From Streptomyces katrae (GTDB taxonomy: Bacteria; Actinomycetota; Actinomycetes; Streptomycetales; Streptomycetaceae), in contig NZ_JNZY01000011.1 in assembly GCF_000717655.1 (NCBI RefSeq), forward strand, positions 1 to 64,000: 64,000 nt of DNA, read 5' to 3'. Position numbers and translations under genes: made by a program. Below, in pieces: positions 7,104 to 16,677 of the stretch (the first letter of the stretch is position 1; the number at the start of each line of letters is the position of its first letter). The notes under the pieces were generated by a model. That model did no database searches. It was given only the letters and a program-made list of their open reading frames with translations, and was not told the origin of the DNA.

Positions 7104-8501
7104 ATGCGTCACACATCCGGTAGAAAACCGTCGACCGTCCGCCGGGCCGTCGTCGCCGCGCTCAGCGCGATGGGCGTGGCCGCGGCGGCCGCCGCCGTGG
7201 TCACCCTGCCCGCCAACGCCGCCGCTCCCCCGCCTCCGGCGGGCTGGTCGCAGGTGTTCCTGGACGACTTCAACGGGGCCGCGGGCTCCGGCGTGAACAC
7301 CGCCGACTGGCAGTACACCACCGGGACCAGCTACCCCGGCGGGCCCGCCAACTTCGGTACGGGCGAGGTCGAGACGATGACCTCGAGCACCGCCAACGTC
7401 TCCCTCGACGGCACCGGGAACCTGCGGATCACCCCGCGCCGGGACGCCGCCGGCAACTGGACCTCCGGCCGCATCGAGACCCGGCGCGCCGATTTCCAGC
7501 CCCCAGCGGGCGGGAAGCTGCGCACCGAGGCCCGGATACAGATGCCGAACGTCACGGGAGCGGCGGCGAAGGGCTACTGGCCGGCGTTCTGGATGCTGGG
7601 CGCGCCCTACCGCGGCAACTGGTGGAACTGGCCGGGCATCGGTGAGATCGACATCATGGAGAACGTCCAGGGCATCAACAACGTCTGGGCCACCCTGCAC
7701 TGCGGCACCAGCCCCGGCGGCCCGTGCAACGAGACCTCCGGCATCGGCGGCCAGCGCGTCTGCCCGGGCACCAGCTGCCAGGGCGGCTTCCACACGTACG
7801 CCGTGGAGTGGGACCGGTCCACCGCCGTCGAGGAGATGCGTTTCTCCGTCGACGGGAACACCTTCCACACCGTACGGGCGAACCAGGTCGACGCGACCAC
7901 CTGGGCCAACGCCACGAACCACGGTTACTTCATCATCCTGAACGTCGCCATGGGCGGCGGCTTCCCGGACGCCTTCGGCGGCGGACCCGACGCGGGCACC
8001 CAGCCCGGCTACTCGATGGCCGTCGACTACGTGTCCGTACTCCGCTCTGCGGGCAGCACGACCCCCCCCACCACACCCCCGTCCGGCCACCGCGACGCGT
8101 ACACCGCCATCGAGGCCGAGTCGTACGACGACCAGGCCGGGCTGGCCAAGGAGAGCACCACCGACACCGGCGGCGGCCAGAACCTGAGCATGATCGCCCA
8201 CGGCGACTGGGCCCTGTACAAGGGCGTCGACTTCGGCTCCAGCGCGGCGAGGCAGTTCTACGGGCGGGTCGCCGGCGGTGCGGCCGGCGGGGGCAGCGGG
8301 CTCGTCGAGGTCCGGCTGGACAGTCGTACCAGCCCGCCGATCGGCAGTTTCTCGGTCGCGAACACCGGCGGCTGGCAGAGCTGGAGGACCGTCCCGGCGA
8401 ACATCAGCCCCGTCACCGGCACGCACGACGTCTACCTCACCTTCACGAGCGGCCAGAGCGGCGACTACGTGAACGTCAACTGGTTCGACTTCGGCCACTG
8501 A
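7104..8501 (+). CDS. GH16 endo-beta-1,3-glucanase with CBM6
   Basis: 465 aa secreted enzyme that would cut beta-1,3-glucan (laminarin, callose, fungal wall glucan) internally. There is a signal peptide ending near ANAAAP, then a GH16 domain (about 45-315) with the catalytic GEIDIMEN motif (nucleophile E181, D183, acid/base E186), a Thr/Pro linker and a CBM6 (about 331-465, opening with YTAIEAESY). A GAGAGGG ribosome site precedes the ATG. The LacI-type operator upstream and the following GH64 gene 28 nt downstream place it in a co-regulated glucan locus. Confidence 0.93.
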   Translation: MRHTSGRKPSTVRRAVVAALSAMGVAAAAAAVVTLPANAAAPPPPAGWSQVFLDDFNGAAGSGVNTADWQYTTGTSYPGGPANFGTGEVETMTSSTANVSLDGTGNLRITPRRDAAGNWTSGRIETRRADFQPPAGGKLRTEARIQMPNVTGAAAKGYWPAFWMLGAPYRGNWWNWPGIGEIDIMENVQGINNVWATLHCGTSPGGPCNETSGIGGQRVCPGTSCQGGFHTYAVEWDRSTAVEEMRFSVDGNTFHTVRANQVDATTWANATNHGYFIILNVAMGGGFPDAFGGGPDAGTQPGYSMAVDYVSVLRSAGSTTPPTTPPSGHRDAYTAIEAESYDDQAGLAKESTTDTGGGQNLSMIAHGDWALYKGVDFGSSAARQFYGRVAGGAAGGGSGLVEVRLDSRTSPPIGSFSVANTGGWQSWRTVPANISPVTGTHDVYLTFTSGQSGDYVNVNWFDFGH

Positions 8502-8529
8502 CCGGACCGAGCGAACGGAGGAGACGCCC

Positions 8530-9744
8530 ATGAACACCCGACGACGGTTCCCGCTGACCGTGGCGGCCGCGATGATCGCCCTGCTGGGGTTCGCCCTGCC
8601 GGCCCCGAGCCGCGCCGCGGCGCAGTCCGCGCAGGGCGGGGCCGGTAGCTTCCCGATCACCTTCCAGAACAACACCCGGGGCACGTACGCCGATTCCCAG
8701 ATCTTTGTCACCGTGCTCGGTCAGGTGACCCCGGGCCAGTGGTCGTACATGAAGCCCGACGGTTCCATGGCCCACATCGACCACCTCGACGCCACCGCGC
8801 CCGGCCACCTGGTCAAGAAGGGCGTCAACTACCCCAACATGTCCTTCACGCTCGCCCGGGTGGGCGGCACGGTGCCCTCCCCGGCATCGATCCGCGGGGG
8901 CCGGATCTACATCTCCCTCGGCTCGCCCCTCTACCTCCCGGTCTCCCCCGACGACCAGGGGTGGGGCGGCCCCGACCTGCGCAATCCCAATGACCCGAAC
9001 AGCGACGTGTACTACGACTGGTACGAGTACACGTACGTGCAGGGCCAGGTCGCGTTCGGCGGGAACACCACCCAGGTCGACCAGTTCGGCTTCCCGCTGA
9101 CCTCGCGGCTGCGCCAGACCTCCAGTGGCCACGACAGCACCCGGGGCATCACGCTGACCCGCGCCGAGGTCATGCAGCAGTACGCGGCCTCCGTCGGGGC
9201 CGCCTTCAAGCCGCTGCAGAACGGCTACCGCATCGTGGCGCCGCGCTCCTCGCACCTGTTCCTCGAGGGCGGCGCGCAGCAACGGCACCTCACCACCGCC
9301 ATCGACCAGGCCTGGGCCCAGTACACCGCCCACCCGTTCACCCTGACCCGGTTCGGCGAGACCTTCTCCGGGCGGGTCTCCGGCTCCGTCCTGACCTTCA
9401 GCAAGAACGGCGCGGGCCCCTTCACCCTCCGCAAGCCGACCTCGCCGGACGTCATGGCCTGTGCAGGGGCGCTGGCTTCGGGCAACGACACCGAGAAGCA
9501 GCTCGGCGCGGAGTTCTGCGCCGCGTTCAACCGGGGTGTCGCCCTCGACACCACCGCCTGGTACTCCCCGGCGGCGTACTACGGCGGGACGGCGAAGAAC
9601 GACTACGCCGGCTTCTTCCACACCGTCGGCCTGGACGAGCGGGCCTACGGATTCCCCTACGACGACGTCAACGACCAGTCCTCCGTCCAGATCCTCGGCA
9701 ACACACAGCCGCCGACCGGGCTGACCCTCGGCATCGGCTGGTGA
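8530..9744 (+). CDS. GH64 beta-1,3-glucanase (laminaripentaose-producing type)
   Basis: 404 aa secreted glucanase. A signal peptide (cleavage near SRAAAQ) is followed by one full GH64 domain. The family is known from the Streptomyces matensis enzyme that releases laminaripentaose by inversion. Conserved acidic residues are visible in DWYEYTYV (E166) and TQVDQFGFPL (D184), matching the family's catalytic Glu/Asp pair. It lies 28 nt behind the GH16 gene with its own GGAGGAG site, so the two are probably cotranscribed. It ends at a hairpin that also contains a LacI-type operator. Confidence 0.92.
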   Translation: MNTRRRFPLTVAAAMIALLGFALPAPSRAAAQSAQGGAGSFPITFQNNTRGTYADSQIFVTVLGQVTPGQWSYMKPDGSMAHIDHLDATAPGHLVKKGVNYPNMSFTLARVGGTVPSPASIRGGRIYISLGSPLYLPVSPDDQGWGGPDLRNPNDPNSDVYYDWYEYTYVQGQVAFGGNTTQVDQFGFPLTSRLRQTSSGHDSTRGITLTRAEVMQQYAASVGAAFKPLQNGYRIVAPRSSHLFLEGGAQQRHLTTAIDQAWAQYTAHPFTLTRFGETFSGRVSGSVLTFSKNGAGPFTLRKPTSPDVMACAGALASGNDTEKQLGAEFCAAFNRGVALDTTAWYSPAAYYGGTAKNDYAGFFHTVGLDERAYGFPYDDVNDQSSVQILGNTQPPTGLTLGIGW

Positions 9745-9769
9745 CATCGGGGGCGCCTTGTGCATCACG

Positions 9770-9799
9770 CCGCCGGGAGCGCTCTCACGCTCCCGGCGG
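9770..9799 (+). promoter_or_regulatory. Combined terminator hairpin and LacI-type operator
   Basis: An 11-bp perfect stem (9770-9780 with 9789-9799) follows the GH64 gene. Inside it, 9774-9787 reads CGGGAGCGCTCTCA, 12 of 14 positions identical to the other two operators. It lies 72 nt before the regulator's start, so it can both end the upstream mRNA and serve as an autoregulatory site. Confidence 0.65.
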
Positions 9800-9858
9800 T
9801 ACGCGTTACCCTGCTGTTCCGCGAGTCAACAGCCCCCGGACACGCAGGAGGAATGCCC

Positions 9859-10902
9859 GTGCCCGAACAGCTTCCCGGTCACCGGCCCACCCTCGAGGCC
9901 GTGGCGGAGCGCGCCGGGGTGTCCCGGGCCACCGCGTCCCGCGTCGTCAACGGCGGCGAGGGCGTCCGCGCCCATCTGGTGGAGAAGGTCCGCGAAGCCG
10001 TACGGGAGCTCGGGTACGTGCCGAATCCCGCGGCCCGCACCCTCGTCACGCGGCGCACCGGGGCCGTCGCGGTGATCATCGCCGAGCCGGAGATCCGGAT
10101 CTTCTCGGACCCCTTCTTCTCCCGCCAGATCCGCGGCATCAGCAAGGAACTGACCGCACACGACACGCAGTTGGTCCTGCTGTTGGTGGAGGACCGGGGC
10201 GACTACGACCGTATCGAGCGGTACCTGGCGGGCGGCCACGTCGACGGGGCGCTCGCCTTCTCGCTGCACACCGACGACCCGCTGCCCGCGATCACCCGCC
10301 GCATCGGCATGCCCACGGTCTACGGCGGCCGCCCGGGATGGACCGCCGGGGCCGGGGAGCACGGCGGTGTCGCGTACGTCGACGCCGACAACCGCGGGGG
10401 CGCCCGCGAGGCCGTACGGTACCTGCTGGACCAAGGCCGGCGGCGGATCGCGCACATCGCGGGCCCGCTGGACCAGACCTCGGCGGTGGACCGGCTCGAC
10501 GGCTACCGGGACGTGCTGCTCGATGCGGATCCGGCGCTGATCGCGGAGGGGGATTTCACCCCGGCGGGCGGGGCCCGCGCGATGGCCGGGCTGCTGGAGC
10601 GCTGCCCGGACCTCGACGCGGTGTTCGCGGCGAACGACCTGATGGCGACGGGCGCCCTGCAGGTGCTGCGGGAGCGCGGCCTCGCCGTGCCCGGGGACGT
10701 GGCGCTGGTCGGCTTCGACGATGCCGAACTGGTGGCGGAGACCGCCGATCCGCCGCTGACGACCGTGCGCCAGGACATCGAGGGCATGGGGTGCCTGATG
10801 GCGCGGCTGCTGCTGCGCACCCTGAACAAGGTCCAGGGCGAGCGCAGCGTACCCGCCTCGGTGGTCACTCCGACGGCCCTGGTGCGCCGTACCTCCGCGT
10901 GA
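9859..10902 (+). CDS. LacI-family regulator of the beta-glucan locus
   Basis: 347 aa. The N-terminal helix-turn-helix and hinge are clear (TLEAVAERAGVSRATASRVV, then VREAVRELGYVPNPAART), followed by a periplasmic-binding-like sugar domain ending in the typical PLTTVRQDIEGMG region. The AGGAGG at 9846-9851 is 7 nt from the GTG at 9859 but only 1 nt from the ATG at 9853, so GTG is preferred. It probably binds the three operators at 7055, 9774 and 11069 and is released by a beta-gluco-oligosaccharide, by analogy with CebR and cellobiose. Confidence 0.88.
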   Translation: MPEQLPGHRPTLEAVAERAGVSRATASRVVNGGEGVRAHLVEKVREAVRELGYVPNPAARTLVTRRTGAVAVIIAEPEIRIFSDPFFSRQIRGISKELTAHDTQLVLLLVEDRGDYDRIERYLAGGHVDGALAFSLHTDDPLPAITRRIGMPTVYGGRPGWTAGAGEHGGVAYVDADNRGGAREAVRYLLDQGRRRIAHIAGPLDQTSAVDRLDGYRDVLLDADPALIAEGDFTPAGGARAMAGLLERCPDLDAVFAANDLMATGALQVLRERGLAVPGDVALVGFDDAELVAETADPPLTTVRQDIEGMGCLMARLLLRTLNKVQGERSVPASVVTPTALVRRTSA

Positions 10903-11026
10903 CGCGCGCGATCCGCGCGATCGGGCGGTCCGCGTGATCCACCCGGTCCGCCGGATCGGCGCGGCGTGAACTCGTCGTGCAGGAGGGGTGATTGTGGACG
11001 AACGCGTGCTGGTGTGCGTACAACTC

Positions 11027-11082
11027 TTGACGGGGCCGGGGCTGGGGGTGCACGCTCCAGACGCGCTCTGAGAGCGCTCTCA
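11027..11082 (+). promoter_or_regulatory. ABC transporter operon promoter with LacI-type operator
   Basis: A -35 box TTGACG (11027-11032) and a -10-like CACGCT (11051-11056) are 18 bp apart. The perfect palindrome TGAGAGCGCTCTCA at 11069-11082 lies just downstream, the same arrangement as before the GH16 gene. Confidence 0.75.
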
Positions 11083-11138
11083 AAACTGGCGCACTCCCAC
11101 CCCCGCACCCTGCCCGTCCAGGCCAAGGAGGCTGCCCC

Positions 11139-12452
11139 ATGTCCATCCCCCGAACCACCCCCAGAGCCGTGGTCCGAATCGGCGCCGTCGCGCTCACGGG
11201 CGTGCTCCTGGCCGCCTGCGGATCCGGGTCCGGGTCGGACGGTGCGTCCTCCGGCGACGCCGCAGGCGGCGATGTCACGCTCACCGTCGACCTGTTCGGC
11301 TCGTTCGGCTACCAGGAGGCCGGGCTCTACGCCGAATACGAGCAGCTCCACCCCGGCGTCAAGATCAAGCAGACCGACACCGAGGACGAGCAGGACTACT
11401 GGAAGTCGCTGCAGACCCGCCTCGCGGGCGGCGGCGGCCTGGCCGACGTCCAGGCCATCGAGGTCGGCCGCATCGCCTCGGTCACCCAGCAGCAGGCCGG
11501 CAAGTTCGTGGACCTGAACCAGTACGGGGCCGGGGCGCTCAAGGCCGAGTTCGCCCCCGCCAAGTGGTCCGCCGCGGCCACCAAGGACGGCAAGGTGCTG
11601 GGCCTGGGCACCGATGTCGGCCCCGAGGCCATGTGTTACCGCCGCGACCTGTTCCAGGCCGCCGGACTGCCCACCGACCGCACCGAGCTGGCGGCGCGGT
11701 GGGCCACCTGGGACGGATACCTGGACCTCGGCCGCCAGTACAAGGAGAAGGCGCCGGCCGGCAGCGCCTGGATCGACACCGTGGGCAGCCTGAACGCGAT
11801 CATGGTCGGCCAGCAGAAGGAGCGCTACTACGACGCCTCGGGCGCCCTCATTTACGAGAACAGCCCCGCAGTGAAGGCCGCCTGGGACGTCTCGGTCAAG
11901 GCCGCGGGCGAGGGGCTCAGCGCCCAGCTGGACCAGTGGTCGCCGCCGTGGAACCAGGCGTTCGCCTCCGGCTCCTTCGCCACCCTGCCCTGCCCCGCCT
12001 GGATGCTCGGCTACATCAAGGGCCAGGCCGGGGACGCGGGCCAGGGCAAGTGGGACGTCGCGAAGCTGCCCGGCGGCGCGGGCAACTGGGGCGGCTCCTA
12101 CCTGGCGGTCCCGAGCGTGGCCAAGCACAGGAAGGAGGCGTACGAGCTGATCAAGTGGCTGACCGCGCCCGAGCAGCAGACCAAGGTCTTCCGCAAGCAG
12201 GGCAACTTCCCCTCGGCCACCCGGTCCATCAGCCAGATCGCCGACGCCGAGGACCCCTACTTCTCCGGCGCGCCGATCGGCCAGATCTTCGGAGACGCCG
12301 CCGAACAAGCGCCCGTCCAGGTGCTCGGCCTGCACGACAAGGACATCGCCGACCAGATCAACAACGCGCTCAGCGAGGTCGAACGGAAGGGCACGGCTCC
12401 CGAGACGGCCTGGTCGAACGCGAAGAAGGCCGTCAAGAATGCCCTCGGCTGA
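11139..12452 (+). CDS. Sugar ABC transporter binding lipoprotein (CebE-like)
   Basis: 437 aa extracellular solute-binding protein of the oligosaccharide (MalE-like, family 1) group. Lipobox LLAAC (Cys27) is followed by a Ser/Gly linker and the binding domain (QLHPGVKI, GGGGLADVQAIEVG, KWLTAPEQQTKVFRKQGNFP). It has an AAGGAGG ribosome site. It is closest in layout to the cellobiose/cellotriose-binding CebE, but its setting beside beta-1,3-glucanases suggests laminari-oligosaccharides. It overlaps the next gene by 14 nt. Confidence 0.9.
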   Translation: MSIPRTTPRAVVRIGAVALTGVLLAACGSGSGSDGASSGDAAGGDVTLTVDLFGSFGYQEAGLYAEYEQLHPGVKIKQTDTEDEQDYWKSLQTRLAGGGGLADVQAIEVGRIASVTQQQAGKFVDLNQYGAGALKAEFAPAKWSAAATKDGKVLGLGTDVGPEAMCYRRDLFQAAGLPTDRTELAARWATWDGYLDLGRQYKEKAPAGSAWIDTVGSLNAIMVGQQKERYYDASGALIYENSPAVKAAWDVSVKAAGEGLSAQLDQWSPPWNQAFASGSFATLPCPAWMLGYIKGQAGDAGQGKWDVAKLPGGAGNWGGSYLAVPSVAKHRKEAYELIKWLTAPEQQTKVFRKQGNFPSATRSISQIADAEDPYFSGAPIGQIFGDAAEQAPVQVLGLHDKDIADQINNALSEVERKGTAPETAWSNAKKAVKNALG

Positions 12453-13407
12453 GCCGCTGGCACCGCCGGCGCCACCGACCGCCCCGGCGCCGCCGGCTAC
12501 GCCGCCCCGGCGGCGCGGCCGGCCGGCGGGGCTGTCCCCGTACGCCTTCCTCGCCCCCTTCTTCACCCTGTTCGCCGCGTTCGGGATCTTCCCGTTGCTC
12601 TACACGGCGTACGTCTCCCTCTACCGCGCCGAACTGCAGACCCCCGGCGAGCTGGAGTGGCGCGGCCTCGGCAACTACGCGGCACTGTTCACCGACCCGT
12701 TCTTCTGGACGGCGCTGCGCAACACGTTCACCATCGGCGTGCTGTCCACGGTGCCCCAGCTGCTGACGGCACTGGGCCTGGCCCACCTGCTCAACTACCG
12801 GCTCCGCGCCCGCACGTTCTTCCGCACGGCGCTGCTGCTGCCGTACGCGACCTCGGTCGCCGCCGCATCGCTGATCTTCTCCCAGCTCTTCGGGCACGAT
12901 TTCGGGCTCGTAAACCGTCTGTTGGACCTCGTGGGCATCCACCCGGTCGACTGGCAGAACGGTACGGCGGCCTCCCAGATCGCCGTCTCGTCCATCGTGG
13001 TCTGGCGCTGGACCGGCTACAACGCACTGATCTACCTGGCGGGCATGCAGACGATCCCGTCCGAGCTGTACGAGGCGGCCGAGGTCGACGGGGCCTCTCG
13101 CCTGCGGCAGTTCCTGCACGTGACGCTGCCGGGGCTGCGCCCCACGATCGTCTTCACCTCGATCGTCTCGACGATCGGCGCCACCCAGCTCTTCGGCGAG
13201 CCGCTGCTGTTCGAGGGGTCGATGTCCGGCGGCATCTCGCACCAGTACCAGACCCTCGGCCTGTACATGTACGAGCAGGGCTGGGGCTTCTTCCACCTGG
13301 GCCGGGCGGCGGCCATCGCCTGGGTGATGTTCCTGCTGATCGTGGTGCTGGTGGGGGTCAACGCCCTGGCTGCGCGCCGCCGTTCCGGTAAGGAGGCCGG
13401 CCGATGA
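12439..13407 (+). CDS. Sugar ABC transporter permease (CebF-like)
   Basis: 322 aa inner-membrane permease with a Pro-rich N-terminal tail and about six helices. The cytoplasmic EAA loop (EAAEVDGASRLRQFLHVTLP) contacts the ATPase. It overlaps both neighbours (14 nt and 4 nt), indicating translational coupling. No ATPase gene is in this operon; in Streptomyces the shared MsiK ATPase encoded elsewhere usually serves such systems. Confidence 0.92.
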   Translation: MPSAEPLAPPAPPTAPAPPATPPRRRGRPAGLSPYAFLAPFFTLFAAFGIFPLLYTAYVSLYRAELQTPGELEWRGLGNYAALFTDPFFWTALRNTFTIGVLSTVPQLLTALGLAHLLNYRLRARTFFRTALLLPYATSVAAASLIFSQLFGHDFGLVNRLLDLVGIHPVDWQNGTAASQIAVSSIVVWRWTGYNALIYLAGMQTIPSELYEAAEVDGASRLRQFLHVTLPGLRPTIVFTSIVSTIGATQLFGEPLLFEGSMSGGISHQYQTLGLYMYEQGWGFFHLGRAAAIAWVMFLLIVVLVGVNALAARRRSGKEAGR

Positions 13408-14237
13408 GCGCGCACGCATCCGTCCGGCGCGGCGGAAGGCTCACGTACGCCGTCCTGATCTGCGCGGTGCTGGTATCGGCCTTCCCGCTGTACTGGACCC
13501 TCGTCGCCGCGAGCCGTTCCAACGCCGAACTGGCCCGGCCCATACCGGCGTTGCTGCCGGGTCCGCGTCTCCTGGACAACCTGCAGGCCGTCCTCGACGA
13601 GGCGGCGATCGGCACGGCGCTGCTCAACTCGCTCATCGTCTCGGGGGCGATCACCGTCGGCACTGTGCTGTGCTCCACGCTGGCGGGGTTCGCCTTCGCC
13701 AAACTCCGTTTCCGCGGCCGCGGGGCGCTGCTCGGCGCCGTCGTCGCCTCGATGATGATCCCGCCACAGCTCGGGGTGATCCCGCTGTTCATGCTGATCG
13801 TCAAGCTGCACTGGGTGAACCAGCTGCAGGCCGTCGTACTGCCCGGGCTGGTCTCGGCGTTCGGCGTGTTCTTCATGCGGCAGTTCCTGGTGCAGTCGCT
13901 GCCGGACGAGCTGATCGAGGCGGCCCGGGTGGACGGTGCCTCGCACGCCCGGATCTTCTGGTCGATCGTCGTGCCGATCGCCCGCCCGGCGATGGCGGTC
14001 CTGGGACTGCTCACCTTCATGACGGCCTGGAACGACTTCTTCTGGCCGATCGTCGCGCTGTCCTCGCAGGAGCCGACCGTCCAGGTCGCGCTGCGCCAGC
14101 TGGGCGGCGGATACGTCCACGACCAGTCCGTGATCATGGCCGGCACCCTGCTCGGCACGCTGCCCGTGCTGCTGGTCTTCGGACTGCTCGGCCGGCAGAT
14201 CGTCGGCGGCATCATGCAGGGCGCGGTCAAGGGCTGA
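13404..14237 (+). CDS. Sugar ABC transporter permease (CebG-like)
   Basis: 277 aa, six predicted helices, with the EAA loop EAARVDGASHARIFWSIVVP. Its ATG overlaps the previous stop codon (ATGA). It pairs with the upstream permease to form the membrane channel for the oligosaccharide bound by the lipoprotein. The beta-glucosidase follows 42 nt later. Confidence 0.92.
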   Translation: MSAHASVRRGGRLTYAVLICAVLVSAFPLYWTLVAASRSNAELARPIPALLPGPRLLDNLQAVLDEAAIGTALLNSLIVSGAITVGTVLCSTLAGFAFAKLRFRGRGALLGAVVASMMIPPQLGVIPLFMLIVKLHWVNQLQAVVLPGLVSAFGVFFMRQFLVQSLPDELIEAARVDGASHARIFWSIVVPIARPAMAVLGLLTFMTAWNDFFWPIVALSSQEPTVQVALRQLGGGYVHDQSVIMAGTLLGTLPVLLVFGLLGRQIVGGIMQGAVKG

Positions 14238-14279
14238 CGCAGCCGCCCCGGCCTTCCCCCACCTTCCTGGAGTCTTTCC

Positions 14280-15698
14280 ATGACCACGCTCGACGCGTCT
14301 CCCGTCACCAAGACGGGCCTCTCCTTCCCGGCCGGCTTTCGATGGGGCACGGCCACCGCCGCGTACCAGATCGAGGGCGCGGCCGCCCTGTACGGCCGGA
14401 CGCCCTCCATCTGGGACACCTTCAGCCGCACCCCCGGCAAGGTCCTCAACGGCGACACCGGGGACACGGCCGCGGACCACTACCACCGCATGACCGAGGA
14501 CGTGGCCCTGCTCCGACGGCTCGGCGTCACCGACTACCGCTTCTCGGTGGCCTGGCCGCGGGTGCAGCCCACCGGGCGGGGGCCCGCCGTCCAGCAGGGT
14601 CTGGACTTCTACCGGCGGCTCGTCGACGAGCTGTCGGCCGCCGGAATCCGTCCGGTCGCCACCCTGTACCACTGGGACCTGCCGCAGGAGCTCGAAGACC
14701 TGGGGGGCTGGCCGCGGCGGGAGACCGCCGAGCTGTTCGCCGAGTACGCGGGGCTCGTGGCCGGGGCGCTCGGCGACCGGGTGGCGAGCTGGACCACGTT
14801 CAACGAGCCCTGGTGCGCGGCCTTCCTCGGTTACGCGTCCGGGGTGCACGCCCCGGGCCGCACGGAGCCGGCGGCCGCGCTGCAGGCCGCGCACCACTTC
14901 AACCTGGCCCACGGGCTGGGCGTGGCGGCGCTGCGCTCGGCCCTCCCCCGTTCGGCCGAGGTCTCGCTGACGCTGAACCTGCACGCGCTGCGGCCGCTGA
15001 CCCGCTCCGCCGCCGATCTGGACGCGGTGCGCCGCATCGACGCGGTGGGCAACAGGATCTTCCTCGACCCGGTCTTCCACGGGCGCCTGCCGCAGGACCT
15101 GGTCCGCGACACCGCCGGGGTGACGGACTGGTCCTTCGTCAGGGACGGCGATCTGGCCGCCGCCGCGGCGCCGATCGACTGGCTGGGCCTCAACTACTAC
15201 TCCCCGACGGTGGTCGAGGCGGCCGAGCCGGGGGACGGCGTCGCGGCCGCCGGGCCCTCGCCGTGGGTGGGCGCCGAGGAGTACGTGCGCTTCCGGCCCG
15301 CGCCGGGGCCCGTGACGGCCATGGACTGGCCCGTCGACGCGGGCGGTCTGCACGAGCTGCTGGTCCGGCTGCGCGACGAACTGCCCGGCGTACCGGTGCT
15401 GATCACGGAGAACGGCGCGGCGTACGGGGACTATGCCGACCCGGAGGGCGATGTGCACGACCCGGAGCGGATCGACTACCTGTCCGGCCATCTGGCCGCG
15501 GTACACCGGGCGATCGCGGACGGGGCCGATGTACGCGGCTATTTCGTGTGGTCGCTGCTGGACAACTTCGAGTGGGCGTACGGCTACAGCAAGCGGTTCG
15601 GCCTCGTCCACGTCGACTTCGCGACCCAGCGGCGCACGCTGAAGGACAGTGCCCGCTGGTACGCCGACGTCATCGCCCGGGGCGGTCTGCCAGCCTGA
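14280..15698 (+). CDS. GH1 beta-glucosidase
   Basis: 472 aa cytosolic retaining beta-glucosidase. Diagnostic motifs are the N-terminal [19 protein letters not shown] with acid/base E176, and ITENGA with nucleophile E377. There is no signal peptide, so it would split imported gluco-oligosaccharides to glucose, the BglC role in the cellobiose system. It is the last gene of the transporter operon. No hairpin separates it from the convergent HutD-family gene; the two overlap by 29 nt. Confidence 0.95.
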   Translation: MTTLDASPVTKTGLSFPAGFRWGTATAAYQIEGAAALYGRTPSIWDTFSRTPGKVLNGDTGDTAADHYHRMTEDVALLRRLGVTDYRFSVAWPRVQPTGRGPAVQQGLDFYRRLVDELSAAGIRPVATLYHWDLPQELEDLGGWPRRETAELFAEYAGLVAGALGDRVASWTTFNEPWCAAFLGYASGVHAPGRTEPAAALQAAHHFNLAHGLGVAALRSALPRSAEVSLTLNLHALRPLTRSAADLDAVRRIDAVGNRIFLDPVFHGRLPQDLVRDTAGVTDWSFVRDGDLAAAAAPIDWLGLNYYSPTVVEAAEPGDGVAAAGPSPWVGAEEYVRFRPAPGPVTAMDWPVDAGGLHELLVRLRDELPGVPVLITENGAAYGDYADPEGDVHDPERIDYLSGHLAAVHRAIADGADVRGYFVWSLLDNFEWAYGYSKRFGLVHVDFATQRRTLKDSARWYADVIARGGLPA

Positions 15699-16278
15699 CC
15701 ACGGCCGCGCGCCCCTGCGTACGCAGTCGGCAGGTGTGGGCGCCGGTGATCCGGACCGCGTCGTACGGGCCGAGGGCGACGGGGCCGGCTGCGGCACCGG
15801 CCCCGGTTCCGCCTTCGAGTTCGGCCGGCCCCCCGAGCGCGACCACCAGCAGGGTCTCCCCCGGCGCGGCGGTGAGGGCGAGGGCGCCCCGTACGACCGC
15901 GGTCTGCGCGTCCACGCGGTTGCGGCGGTACATCACGTTGAAGTTCACGACGGGCCCGTCGAGGAGCCGGCACTCGGTGGGGGCGTCGCCGGGGAAGTCC
16001 TGCGGCGCGTAGCGCTCGTCGACGAGGCGGCGGGCGCCGGCCACCGTGAGGTCCATGCCCGCCCCCTCGGCCAGGGTGAGGGTGCGGTCGACGCCGGGGA
16101 AGGCCGAGAAGGGGCCGTCCGCGGCCACCTCTGCGAGGCTGACCCGCCATCCGAAGTCCGTCATGCCGGCGCCCTCGGGCCAGGCAGCGATCTCCCGGGT
16201 CACCCCGCCGCCGTTCTTCCACGCGACGGCGGCGCGGTCGCCCGCGCGCAGGATCCGGACCTCGTCGCCGCCGGTCAT
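15670..16278 (-). CDS. HutD/Ves family cupin protein
   Basis: 202 aa. The family signature [12 protein letters not shown] is present near the N-terminus, followed by a bicupin-like beta fold ([22 protein letters not shown]). HutD is linked to histidine use in pseudomonads and Ves to a cold-related operon in E. coli, but no enzymatic role is settled. An AAGGAG site lies 7 nt before the ATG. There are no hut genes nearby. It overlaps the end of the GH1 gene by 29 nt in antisense. Confidence 0.88.
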   Translation of the reverse strand: MTGGDEVRILRAGDRAAVAWKNGGGVTREIAAWPEGAGMTDFGWRVSLAEVAADGPFSAFPGVDRTLTLAEGAGMDLTVAGARRLVDERYAPQDFPGDAPTECRLLDGPVVNFNVMYRRNRVDAQTAVVRGALALTAAPGETLLVVALGGPAELEGGTGAGAAAGPVALGPYDAVRITGAHTCRLRTQGRAAVVRLADRPGR

Positions 16279-16383
16279 GGCGCTGCTCCTTCTCTCGGGT
16301 AGGCACCGCCCCTGCGGCCGGGCCGAGCCTATCCGCCCCCGGCCGGGAGGGCGTCCCCGCAGGCAGACGGCGACCGTCCCGGA

Positions 16384-16641
16384 ACCACCGGACTGCGACC
16401 GCCGAGCAGTCGCTGCGGTCGGCCGGCACCACGCTCCTCGACCGGCCCGCGCGGCCGGGGCGGTGCGGTCCCGGCCTCGCGCCGGCGGACCTCGTCCCGC
16501 TCATGTGCGGCATCGCCTACGCGGTGCAGGTCCACGGCAGCACTGCCGATGACCGGATCGACACGGCCCACCGCTGCCTGGCCACCCTGCTCGGGGGCCT
16601 GCGGGCGACGCCACCGAACGCCTGGAGGGGCCGGACCTCTG
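16384..16641 (+). pseudogene. Relic of a TetR-family regulator, C-terminal part
   Basis: The sequence reads as a TetR/AcrR C-terminal ligand domain: TAEQSLRSAGTTLLDR, then ARAAGAVR in the +1 frame, then back to GLAPADLVPLMCGIAYAVQ and a closing CLATLLGGLR. Two opposite single-base shifts (near 16442 and 16470) break the frame, there is no helix-turn-helix and no native stop. The rest of 16279-16383 shows no gene. Confidence 0.6.
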
Positions 16642-16677
16642 CGGTCGCCGCGGTGGGTACGGGAGCGGGAACGGGAG

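Noticed and set aside
9760..9858. Upstream extension of the LacI gene
   Set aside because: It would place the terminator/operator hairpin inside the coding region and ignores the AGGAGG at 9846-9851.
11139..15698. Assignment of the transporter operon to cellobiose uptake (cebEFG-bglC itself)
   Set aside because: The operator differs from the CebR box and the regulon includes two beta-1,3-glucanases, so a beta-1,3-glucan role is more likely, though not proved.
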